Shown one piece after another: positions 12,490 through 20,992 of a DNA stretch of 64,000 nt (position 1 is its first letter; each line of letters opens with the position of its first letter). The stretch covers positions 607,474-671,473 of the forward strand of contig NC_088298.1 of the NCBI RefSeq assembly GCF_032854445.1. Reading direction: 5' to 3'. Made by a program: the position numbers and the translations under genes. Source of the stretch: Liolophura sinensis (Eukaryota; Mollusca; Polyplacophora; Chitonida; Chitonidae). The notes under the pieces were generated by a model. That model made no database searches, was not told where the DNA came from, and saw nothing but the letters and a program-made list of their open reading frames with translations.

Positions 12490-13375
12490 TAGCAGTCTGT
12501 GACTTGAGGTCAGTGTTACGTGTTGAATTGCAGGGTTTGTGATGTTCACACCTGTATCTGTCACTGAGTGTGCTTGCTGATGTCAGTAGCTGCACAAGTT
12601 AGTGTAGGGTTTGTGAGATGAACAGCTGCAAATGAGACTGTAGCATTTGAGATTAACACTTGTATGCGATATGCTCTATGATTATGAGGTTAACACCTGT
12701 ATCTGTTAATGAGTGTGTTTGCTGAGGTCAGTAGCCACAAAAGTTAGTGTAGGGTTTGTGAGATGAACAGCTGCAAATGAGACTGTACAATCTGAGGTTA
12801 ACACTTGTGTGCGATATGCCCTATGTTTATGAGGTTAACACCTGCATCTGTTGCTGAGGTCAGTATCTGCAAAAGTTAGTGTAGGGTTTGTGAGATGAAC
12901 AGCTGCAAATGAGACTAGAATTTGAGGATAACACTTGTGTGCGATATGCTCTATGATTATGAGGTTAACACCTGTACCTTTTACTGAGTGTGTTTGCTGA
13001 GGTCAGTAGCTGCAAAAGTTGGTGTAGGGTTTGTGAGATGAACAGCTGCAAATGAGACTGTAGAATTTGAGGTTAACACTTGTGTGCGATATGCTCTATG
13101 ATTATGAGGTTAACACCTGTACCTTTTACTGAGTGTGTTTGCTGAGGTCAGTAGCTGCAAAAGTTGGTGTAGGGTTTGTGAGATGAACAGCTGCAAATGA
13201 GACTGTAGAATTTGAGGTTAACACTTGTGTGCGATATGCTCTATGATTATGAGATTAACACCTGTATCTCTTGCTGTGGTCAGTAGCTACAAAAGTTAGT
13301 GTAGGGTTTGTGAGATGAACAGCTGGAAATGAAGCTGTGTAGGATTTGAGGTTAACAGTTGTATGTATTGAATGG
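12490..13375 (+). repeat. Tandem repeat array, 132-145 bp unit, about six copies
   Basis: The marker GTAGGGTTTGTGAGATGAAC recurs at about 12604, 12749, 12881, 13024, 13169 and 13301, giving periods of 145, 132, 143, 145 and 132. The shorter period results from loss of the same 13-bp piece in two of the copies (near 12855 and 13270). A partial copy lies on the left (12505-12603). No reading frame is conserved between copies, so it is a minisatellite, not a coding repeat. Confidence 0.9.
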
Positions 13376-13934
13376 AATTGACTATTTTAGATGTTGTAGT
13401 GTCTGATTGTTCAGGTTGATTTACAGGTGAAGAATGTACTTGAAAGAATTTGGAAGTTTACATCCTTTTACATGTACATGGTTTAAGATTAGTCATGTAT
13501 AAGCACATCTGCATGCTGTGTTAGGTTTAGCAAACTTTGGGGGGTTTTTTCCAAGGAAAGAATGTTGTAACTTTGCCAACATTTAAGATTTAATTCTAAT
13601 CTAACATAAATGTCAGGTAAGTTTACTAGACCAGGTTTGCCTGTGTACATGTATGTGTCTATAGTCTATGGCAAAACTCCAACACAAAGACTATGATGTA
13701 TCACAGGTGGGTATTTTTCATCTCATGAAAACAGGGCTCTGTATTTTCGAACATATTAAAATAAAACTTAGTAATCTGTGGTACATGTGGTTTACTTTCT
13801 TCTTGTTAAGTGTTTGTTTTTCTCTTGCTAAAAAAAAGCAGAGTCAGTCCCGGATTTGGTCATTCCAAAGACTTTGAAAAGTGTACTTATTTCTGCTTCA
13901 CGTGACGCTAAGAACTGAGAGGTTAGAATAAGGA

Positions 13935-14130
13935 AACAGTGGGCCCAGTGCCAGTATGTAACTGGGTAGAGTGTCATATATGGTGTCTTCGGCGTGATAT
14001 TCCAGTGGCGGTATCACTTTGGTAACATGGGCTCACTCTGCCACAAGAAGACACAGTATATATACATTCTGAGGACTCCTCATTGTCATATGACTGAAAA
14101 AGTTAAGTACGACCTAAAACATTCAGCATA
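13935..14130 (+). repeat. Short dispersed repeat of bivalve type
   Basis: The sequence runs through GGTGTCTTCGGCGTGATATT to CATATGACTGAAAAAGTTAAG and ends in TACGACCTAAAAC. I recall this layout, ending in a 'catatgactgaaaa..ttaagtacgacgttaaa' tail, as a repeat common in bivalve genomes. A related sequence in the opposite orientation lies at 15541-15790. It has no coding capacity and is probably a short non-autonomous retroelement. Confidence 0.5.
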
Positions 14131-14159
14131 CATACAGTTGTACAAGTCAAACTGAATGT

Positions 14160-14345
14160 TGGGGGCCTATGTCACTCAGTTGGTTAACATCCTGGCACAG
14201 CTTAAAACACTGCAGCCTGTCACCAACACAGTCGTTGTGAGTTTAAATCCAGCTCCTGCTAGCTTCCTCTCAGCAATACATGGAAGGTCTGCCAACAACC
14301 TAGGGATGTTCAACAGTTTCCTCTGAGCTCTTCCCGGTTTCAAAA
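14160..14345 (+). repeat. Diverged tRNA-derived SINE
   Basis: The stretch GTCACTCAGTTGGTTAACAT resembles a tRNA D-arm and A box, and GTTGTGAGTTTAAATCCAGC a T-arm and B box. It is followed by a body (GCTTCCTCTC, GGAAGGTCTGCCAACAACCT, TTCCCGGTTTC) that matches, position for position, the body of the better SINE at 46459-46701. The 3' tail is lost. This copy is old. Confidence 0.65.
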
Positions 14346-14359
14346 TAAAATTTTTATTT

Positions 14360-16335
14360 TTTAAATAAATAGATGTATATGTTATTTTGTATGACTAGTG
14401 AGGTCTATATATGTACATGCTATACTGAATGACGTCTACAGATGTACATATTATACTGTATGACTTGTGAGATCTACAGATATACATGCTATGCCGCATG
14501 AATTGTGAGGTTAACAGATGTACATGTTACACTGTATGACCTGTGAGATCTACAGATGTACATTCTATACTGTGTGACTTGAGATCTACAGATGTACATG
14601 CTATGCTGTGTGACTTGAGATCTACACATGTACATGTTATACTGTATGACTTGTGACGTCTACAGATGTACATGGTTTACTGTGTGACTTGTGACGTCTA
14701 CAGATGTACGCTATACTGAATGACTTTTGAGGTTTACAGATGTACGTATTATACAGTATGACTTGAGATCTACAGATATACATGCTATGCTGCGTGAATT
14801 GTGAGGTCAACAGATGTACATGTTATACTGTATGACTTGTGAAGTCTACAGATGTACATGGTTTACTGTATGACTTGTGACGTCTACAGATGTATATGTT
14901 ATTTTGTATGACTTGTGACGTCCAGAGGTGCACATGTTATACTGTGTGACTTATAAGATCTACAGATGTGCGTTATACCGTGTGACGTCTACAGATGTAC
15001 ATGTTGAGGTCTTCAGATGCACGTTATACTGTGTGACTTGTGAGGTCGCCAGATGTACATGTTATTTTGTACAACTTGTGAGGTGTACATATGTACATGT
15101 TATACTGTATGAAGTGTGAGGTCTACAGATGTACCTGTTATACTGTATGAATTGTGAGGTCTACAGATGTACATGTTATACTGTATGAATTGAGGTCTGC
15201 AGATGTCCGGTATACTGTGTGACTTGTGAGATCTACAGATGTACATGTTATGTTGTATGACTTGTGACGTCTACAGATACACATGCTATACTGAATGACT
15301 TGTGAGGTCTACAGATATACATGTTATTTTGTATGAATTGTGAGGTCTACAGATGTACTGTATGACTTTAGACGTCCAGATGTGTACATGTTACACTGTA
15401 TGACTTGCAAGTAAAAGATTATGCAGTATAATATGTAAAGCTGAATCCTCACAAGTTAAACAGTATAACAAGTTCATGTTACACAAGTGTTGAGTTGCTT
15501 GACTTCAGAGGTTGCGGTTGTACATGTTATAATATGACTTGTGGGTGAGTGCTGGGGGTTTAACGTCATACTTGTCCACTTTTCAGTTATGTAATGTGCC
15601 TTCTTTCCAGCCCTCTTTTATCTAGTGCTGCTTCACTGAGCCCCCTTACCGAAGGCAAGTAAGCATTATTATATTATTATCAGTATTATACTGATACGCT
15701 TCAATCAGTCGTTGCACTATCCCCCCTCCATGCTGAAACAACAAGCGAGGAAGTTACAACTTTCTCTTTTAAGTCTTTGGTGTGACTCGACATGTATATG
15801 ACTTTTGAGGTCTGGAATACATGTTGTGCTATATGACTTGTGATATTTACACTTATACATGTTACACTGTGTTACTTATGAAGTCTGCACTTGTAGATCT
15901 TGTTGTGCACGTCATAGTACACTGCTTGTAAGGTCCCCGGATGTAAATGTTGTATGGCATGCCAAGTACAGAGGTCTATAAACTGTTGAGGATGCCAGAA
16001 TAACTGACAAGTTAAAGTTACAAACGTTTGGAATATTCCTTATACAGTCCTTCATGTTTAACCCACATGTTTAAATTGTGCAGAAATGGCTTGCAACAGC
16101 TCCCTCTATGTATCGCATTTTGCATCGCATATTAATAATACCAATATATTCTGGGTACGTGCTCTTTACGTAAACAACTGTTTACTAATTTCTTATTGGT
16201 AACAATTCCTATCGGCTTCCTCTGAATAAAATGTTTACGTGTAACAGCTAATTCACCTACACAAAGCAATAATGAGAACAAATTTACGCTTGAATTTCTT
16301 ACATTATAATGATATGACTTGTGAGGTTCCAAATG
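14360..16335 (+). repeat. Tandem repeat array, about 40-bp unit, interrupted
   Basis: The unit is roughly GACTTGTGAGGTCTACAGAT followed by GTACATGTTATACTGTAT, repeated with small changes some 25 times from 14360 to about 15420. Worn copies continue at 15500-15545, 15790-15990 and 16315-16335. The array is interrupted at 15541-15790 by a separate dispersed repeat. Odd units of 20-30 bp show internal deletions. The reading frame in it (14928-15119) is a by-product of the repeat. A faint related unit is visible to the left at 12415-12510. Confidence 0.88.
15541..15790 (-). repeat. Bivalve-type dispersed repeat inserted in the 40-bp array
   Basis: It begins GTGAGTGCTGGGGGTTTAAC and passes through CTAGTGCTGCTTCACTGAGC, GAAGGCAAGTAAGC, AGTCGTTGCACTATCCCCCC and TCGACA. 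I recall this series of short blocks, in this order, as highly conserved in repeats of scallop and oyster genomes. The left end has the complement of the tail seen at 13935-14130, so the element is in reverse orientation. It supports the molluscan assignment. Confidence 0.55.
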
Positions 16336-16640
16336 GAAACTCTCAAGTTCAACACCGCACAAGTATTTCTTATAGCTACTGTTGACAAGACCCTTTTTTA
16401 GCTATGAACGTACCTCACAAGGGACCGTACCCCATAAGAGCAGGAATGTGTGCATATATATATACATATATACCCCTCAAATCGCTTTAGCTCCCTGTGA
16501 GCCACCGGAGAGAAATGCCTTACACCCCGCCGAACACCTCCGACGGATGCCAGAGATCGGCGAAGGCTCCTTCGAGTGCGACCGACGTCACGGGTAGCAA
16601 TTGATCTGAAAGCGCTGTCTTTTACTGTCTCCACTTATCT

Positions 16641-17012
16641 TTGGAAGGAAAACGCGGAGCGCCTAATCCGCTGGCGTGTAGAACTTGCTTAAAAAAAAGG
16701 GCCGCCTGTCCAGAGGAGCGGACAGCAAATGGAGCGCTGCGTTTGATGCCGGCAGTCAAAAGCGGAGGTGACAGTCTTGCCCTGCCGGCACGGGTGTTGC
16801 CGGGCGTGCCACCGCGCCGTGTTTTGGTCGGGCAGATACGATGGTGCCGCGTCCCGGGAGCGAGGTCTGAGCCTACCGGCAAACCGTCTCCCGCCTCGAA
16901 GGGGGGTCCCTCTCCGACCTGCGGGCCGATTTCTCGTTGAACGAAACGAGCAGGAAAGTGAAATTTTTCGGGCCGCTTGACGTCGAGTTCGACCTGGACT
17001 GCTTCTACGCCT
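16641..17012 (+). pseudogene. RING-finger-like protein of the virus-like block, broken
   Basis: Pieces in three frames read in sequence. A Cys-containing start (CRTCLKKRAACPEE near 16680-16720) is followed by a C-x2-C ... C-x-H-x2-C-x2-C arrangement at 16735-16815 (ending LPCRHGCCRACH), which fits the C-terminal type of RING finger found in IAP proteins. A tail in another frame (16871-17012) ends GPLDVEFDLDCFYA and a stop. A TGA lies inside the first Cys pair and two shifts separate the parts. RING proteins are ubiquitin ligases, and viral ones commonly target host defence. The start is not fixed. Confidence 0.45.
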
Positions 17013-17017
17013 AAACA

Positions 17018-17493
17018 ATGCACTACATGGACGCCCTCGCAGCCGCGGGGGTCTCTTTTGGAATCTCCCACCGGGAGGCGGCGTACGTCTGCAGCGCCAT
17101 GGCCACGAAGTGGCTAAGCCGGATGATCCGCCCGAACCCGCTCCCGCCGTGCACGGCCGTGGCGGAGAGTCTTTTCTTGCTCGCTCTGGACTGCCGACTG
17201 AACGCCGTGCTCCCACACAGTTTTCTGCCGGGGTGCTTCCTGTGGAAAGCTCAGTGGCGAGTGTGCAACGCCATATCATAATTTGTCGGCACGTCGATTG
17301 CTATTTCTACTCTGCGTACGGTACTGCGTTGGCCAATGTTGCAGCGGGACCGAAAGCTTTTGCAAACAGGCTGATTGCAGATTTTCCGGAAATCATACTA
17401 TCTTCTCGAATCTGGATGGAGCTTTTCGACTCCATCCCCACCGTATTAGGTGGTCAGGTGAGAACGAGATGCGTTCAGGCGATCTGTGAATAG
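17018..17493 (+). pseudogene. Unknown protein of the virus-like block (frame shifted at about 17275)
   Basis: ATG at 17018, six bases after the stop of the RING-like gene. The first frame (MHYMDALAAAGVSFG...) runs to 17281. The second (17275-17493), containing RHVDCYFYSAYGTALA and RIWMELFDSIPTV, continues it in a shifted frame. Codons are rich in G and C at the third position. No signal peptide, membrane segment or family that I recognise. It could be continuous with the next frame (17494-17801), in which case it would be a protein of about 260 residues. Confidence 0.4.
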
Positions 17494-17801
17494 GCGGCCG
17501 CATTTATTTTCCCGTTTTGTTATTTTTGCACTCTCGTGAGTTCGGAACGGTGGTGGTATATTATTACGAACCACACAAAGACAAAACCACTCGTTGGTTG
17601 AGAGAATCGTTGATGTTTGATGTGAGACTTTTTTATCGGATGGTCAACAGAATAGCGAGCGGACGGGTGTCTCCCAAAACAGGAGGAGCATTTAAGCGAG
17701 CTTTAGTTTACGCCCACCAAATAATTCGCTCGAAACAGGTTTATGTGGACGCCCCCACCCCCGTAGGAGACGACCTAATCTGGTCTTTGAGACGGGCATA
17801 A
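17494..17801 (+). pseudogene. Unknown basic protein of the virus-like block
   Basis: Open frame of about 100 codons with FGTVVVYYYEPHKDKTTRW, FDVRLFYRMVNRIASG and YVDAPTPVGDDLIW, ending at 17801. No start codon precedes the conserved-looking part; the first ATG is at 17517, within or after a lesion. The sequence looks like a real soluble protein by composition, but I do not recognise it. It is either a separate gene or the C-terminal part of the frame at 17018-17493. Confidence 0.4.
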
Positions 17802-17824
17802 GAAACAAATAGCGCCCCGTTACA

Positions 17825-18154
17825 ATGTTGGTTGACGGCTCGTTTACTTGCGCACATCCGCGAGGGGAAAAAATGGTGCTGCGAGGAAGGGATCAAAACT
17901 TGATTCTTTTTGCGCCGGTACAAAATGATTTTCCGTTTCACCATTATAGAGGCGCGATGGAACTTATTAGCAGCTGCGGAAAAAACACGATTTACTGCGA
18001 CAGAAGGCTCGGTCACCATTTTCTATTCGGTGAAGATGATTTGTTTGACGCAAACCTCTTCCCGTTGCTGCTGAGCACATCTTCGTTCTATCAAACGGAA
18101 CAGTTTCTCCGTAGAGTCGCGTGCCACCTGTTCGCCTTTTCCTCTCAAGCATGA
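17825..18154 (+). CDS. Unknown 109-residue protein of the virus-like block
   Basis: Intact frame from ATG at 17825 (MLVDGSFTCAHPRGEKM) to TGA at 18152-18154. It starts 24 bases after the previous stop. The next frame starts inside its stop (ATGA). It is rich in Phe, His and Leu, with several Cys, no clear signal peptide and no membrane segment. This is the only uninterrupted gene of the block, and may be intact only by chance given its small size. Function unknown. Confidence 0.42.
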   Translation: MLVDGSFTCAHPRGEKMVLRGRDQNLILFAPVQNDFPFHHYRGAMELISSCGKNTIYCDRRLGHHFLFGEDDLFDANLFPLLLSTSSFYQTEQFLRRVACHLFAFSSQA

Positions 18155-18582
18155 CGCCGGCTCCAGGCTGTTGTTTCTTCCGTCGATTTCGACGGGTTTG
18201 TGGAGTGCAGCTCACAACACTGGGTGGCATCAAGCTGAAATACGGAAAGGTTGACGCGGTCGTACGTTTCAGATTCTGGAACCCTGACCCCCAATAGCCA
18301 AATGGGAAACGGGCGTTATGTGGTGCAAATTTTCTAAGGAACGCAGCGGCTATAGCAACACCAGAGTAATAATTGCTTCCCATGACGAAGAGAAGACAAT
18401 TTTGTGTAAACCAACTCAAAATAGTAGAGGAAAACTCCTGTTTGTGGAAAGATGGTCATCTGGCGTTTAGCCCCGCTGTTGATTCGTCTCATTCTTTCTA
18501 CATTAAGTGTGCGCAAAATGATATAAATTCGTCGCAATTTTATAAGGGGCCCGTCCCCTGGGGTATGGGAGTGTATTTTTGA
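18151..18582 (+). pseudogene. Unknown protein(s) of the virus-like block, broken
   Basis: One frame opens at the ATG overlapping the previous stop (18151-18297). A second frame over the same bases reads SSVDFDGFVECSSQHWVASS, a stop, then GNGRYVVQIF. After 18340 come YSNTRVIIASHDEEKT and, shifted once more, HSFYIKCAQNDINSSQFY to a stop at 18582. I cannot decide which frame was coding at the left end. The alternation of Thr/Ser-rich beta-strand-like pieces with few charged residues suggests an extracellular protein, but this is weak. Confidence 0.32.
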
Positions 18583-18639
18583 TCACAACGTCAGGTGTAC
18601 ATGATACAATTACACACGAAGAGGAAAATGACGTAATAT

Positions 18640-19190
18640 CTGTGTAAGTCCGGCGCTAACGCCTGTGCCGCTTTAAAACGCGATAACGTGGTGGGGGTAA
18701 ACGTAACATCTATACGTCTAATAGATAAGATTACAAAAATTACGTGCGATTACAACAACGGTTTTAGAGATGTTGCGGAGGTACAATTTCAAGAGGGAAC
18801 CCCAACAAAAATAACTCCGACCCAATACTTGAACCCCAGAACTTCGCATTGCCTGTGACAGCGCACTGCTTTGTATTTTTAATAACACACCCACGTCTTT
18901 TGTTTCTGCTGATCTATGGTTGGGATACGAAACCGACCAAGAAAGTTACGGCGTGTTGTGTAAAAAGAGCGAATTGGGCCCATCCCCACCCTCTTCCTTA
19001 TCCGGTGAAATTTTTGCGGAAAAAACAACCAACGCCTTTGGAATTTGCAGGTGGATAGATCGGCCGGACCGGGTACAAATGCTTTTGAAGCCTCATTGAA
19101 ATTTTACAAACAGGTACGCTTTGTTTTGCGCCAAAAGTATCATCCCTTCCAATAAATCTGTTTTCAATTATGTTGATGGCATAGCTCTTT
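18640..19190 (+). pseudogene. Ectodomain gene, copy 1 of 3
   Basis: Two domains are recognisable because they recur in copies 2 and 3. The first, at about 18690-18840, reads VNVTSIRL ... ITCDYNNGFRDVAEVQFQ ... YLNP. The second, at about 18865-18960, reads CIFNNTPTSFVSADLWLGYE ... GVLCKKSELG. A C-terminal piece follows, NFTNRYALFCAKS ... NYVDGI (to about 19185). N-x-[ST] sites and spaced Cys residues suggest a secreted or membrane-anchored ectodomain with an Ig-like first domain. Broken by a frameshift near 18840 and a TGA near 19100. No signal peptide was found. Confidence 0.5.
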
Positions 19191-19224
19191 GGCCTGCCAA
19201 CGTCTCCTCTTTGTGCTCGGCCGG

Positions 19225-19763
19225 CTCTTAAGCTGTATTACGCTCAAACGCGACCGTGTAGTGGACGTAAACATATCGTTTGTGCGCGCAGATGATCGTG
19301 TCACAAAAATTATCTGCGTTTACAATAACAGTTTTAGACACGACGCAGAAGTATAGTTCCAGGACGGTGGTTTAAAAGACATAAAAACGGCTCGATACCT
19401 AGACTCCGACAGGCCAGAACTTCTTCACATACACGAAAACAACCAACTGGTCTGCATTTTAATAACACGCCCATCTCTTTTGCTTCCGCCAATCCATGGT
19501 TGGGGTACGAAGCTGACAGGGCGACTTACGGGGCACTGTGTAAAAAGAGCGAACTCGGTTCGAGCTTGCGTGCGTCTCCCTCTTAATTATATTGGAAAAA
19601 CACAACCAATGCGTTCGGAATTTGCGCGTGGTCGAGACGCCCACACGATCCAAAGATAATAATGCAGTTTACGTCCCATTCAAATTTTACAAACCAGTAC
19701 GCGCCTCTTTGCGCTAGAAGATTTATCACTTCGAGAAAATCAAAATTATGTCAACGGTATTGT
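19225..19763 (+). pseudogene. Ectodomain gene, copy 2 of 3, followed by a Thr-rich stalk
   Basis: The same two domains as in copy 1: VNISFVRADDRVTKIICVYN ... AEV-stop-FQ ... YLDSDRPELL (19250-19430) and NNTPISFASANPWLGYEAD ... GALCKKSELG (19460-19570). The C-terminal piece NFTNQYAPLCARRF and NYVNGI reaches 19760, after which the frame runs into the Thr-rich stalk. An in-frame TAG near 19350 and shifts near 19460, 19590 and 19735 disable it. The distance from copy 1 is about 550 bases, so the two genes were head to tail. Confidence 0.5.
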
Positions 19764-20490
19764 GGTGCAGCCGCGGATTACAACGCGGACAGATTCGACA
19801 ACTTTTGTCTCGAAACCCACGGTATCGACGCAGCGAGCAACTGAGGAAAAAGGAAGACGTGAAAACACAACGCCGGGTGTAATACCGATGGATGCTACAG
19901 ATCGAGCAACTAGAAAACCTCGAAAAGGTAAGACCACAACTTCGCCGATTAAAACGTCGAGAGATCAGATAACTCCTGTCTCGACAATCACGGCATTGAC
20001 AGAGCCAGCAATAGAAGAAAAAGGAAGAGGCAAAAGAAACACCGCCACCCGTCACCTCGACGGAGGCCACAGACCGGGCAACTACAAAATCCCGAAAGGG
20101 TAAGTCCACCGTTTCGTCGAGAGCAACGTCTACAGACCCGACAACCGCGGTATCAACAGAACCAGTAAGAAAAGAAAAAACGTCACCTTTAACGTCGAAG
20201 GAGGCCGCAGATCGGACAATCTCGAAAGGGTAAGGCCCCCGCTTCGCCGATTACAACGTCGATTACATCTCGACAACCGCAGAATCGACAGAGCGGGAAA
20301 CGAGAGAAAAACGGAGACGTAAAAATAGGACTACTGTTCCGTGCATTTCACCATCCTCATACTCGACAACTGCAGTCTCGAGAAATGAAATGTCAACGCG
20401 CCTAAATGACAGAATCGCAATCTGGATAACACCAAAGACCACAACGTCAACAACAATAACGGTCGCGAAAGACCAAACAACCAAAAAATC
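19750..20490 (+). repeat. Thr-rich, mucin-like stalk with internal repeats of 130-170 bp
   Basis: The frame from about 19750 (GIVVQPRITTRTDSTTFVSK ...) stays open to 20103 and is dominated by Thr, Arg, Lys and Glu. At DNA level the marker CGAAA[AG]GGTAAG returns at about 19921, 20093 and 20223, and blocks such as TCGACAACCGC[AG], ACAGAGC and GAAAAA[CG] recur between them. Later repeats contain stops in every frame. A Thr-rich stalk behind a Cys-containing ectodomain is the usual form of viral and cellular O-glycosylated surface proteins. Confidence 0.5.
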
Positions 20491-20509
20491 CTAAGAGCGT
20501 AAGGGCACC

Positions 20510-20992
20510 CACGTTATGACTAAAAGGCCTTCTAAACACATGGGCGTTTATTACGTGGACTTGCCGTACACAGTATGTTATCGATTGTCCGGCAGAAGAA
20601 TCAAACGAATTTACGGTCGTCAACCTGCACATAGCATCTGGTTCGCTCCGTCTTGTTACGTACAACAAAAAATCCGAAAACAGCCATTTCTGCAGGCTCG
20701 AGGCTAAGAAATGTAAAGATTCAGCACGTGACAGTGTGGTGGAAGTGAATATTACGTCTACAATGTTACCCGACACAGTCACAAATTAATTGTGATTATG
20801 ATAGCCGCAGCCTAGACACCGTAAAGGTAAAATTCCAGCAAGGTCTCATAAATGAAGTAACTCCCATTCGATATTTAAACCCGGACAGACCAGAGCTTTG
20901 CCTTACTAAAATAGCGATCTGCTTGGTAGTTTTAATAAAAAACGGCTTCGGCATTTGCTTCTGCGGATGTATGGTTGGGATTTGAATATAAA
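20510..20992 (+). pseudogene. Ectodomain gene, copy 3 of 3, cut by a Penelope-like element
   Basis: An extra N-terminal domain is visible here (20536-20735) with ITWTCRTQYVIDCP and HFCRLEAKKC. The domain shared with copies 1 and 2 follows: VVEVNITSTMLPDTV ... CDYDSRSLDTVKVKFQQG ... RYLNPDRPEL (20738-20905), then FASADVWLGFEYKR (20955-20992). The similarity stops exactly where the 3' end of a Penelope-like element begins (20993), and the rest of the gene is not found beyond that element. Disabled by a stop near 20787 and a shift near 20920. Confidence 0.5.

Larger units (their letters stand above)
16390..20992 (+). other. Virus-like gene block, probably an endogenised large DNA virus fragment
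   Basis: About 4.6 kb in which all plausible proteins are read from the + strand, with no intron signals, short gaps, and at one place an ATGA stop-start overlap (18151-18154). Base composition shifts sharply towards GC at 16500-17300 compared with both flanks. Contents in order: a RING-like protein, two or three unknown proteins, three copies of one Cys-containing ectodomain gene and a Thr-rich stalk. No transposase, RT, integrase, TIR or LTR is visible. Such a layout is known from large DNA viruses; malacoherpesviruses of molluscs encode RING proteins and several membrane glycoproteins, but I cannot assign a family. Every gene but perhaps one is disabled. The right limit is set by a Penelope-like insertion. 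Confidence 0.45.

Noticed and set aside
14160..14345. tRNA gene
   Set aside because: Only degenerate A and B boxes are present and no cloverleaf can be formed; it continues into a SINE body.
14928..15119. Open frame of 63 codons
   Set aside because: It lies entirely in the 40-bp tandem repeat and changes with each unit; a by-product of the array.
12490..16335. Regular repeats as a possible CRISPR array
   Set aside because: Units are contiguous without unique spacers and lie in an intron-bearing eukaryotic genome.
16622..17279. Long - strand frames opposite the RING-like gene (196 and 149 codons)
   Set aside because: GC-rich DNA lacks stops on the opposite strand. The residue mix is Arg/Pro/Gly-heavy and the + strand carries the motif-bearing frames.
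16390..20992. Bacterial or plasmid contamination
   Set aside because: No bacterial operon signals or bacterial protein families, and the block is cut by an animal Penelope-like element with a sister copy elsewhere in the window.
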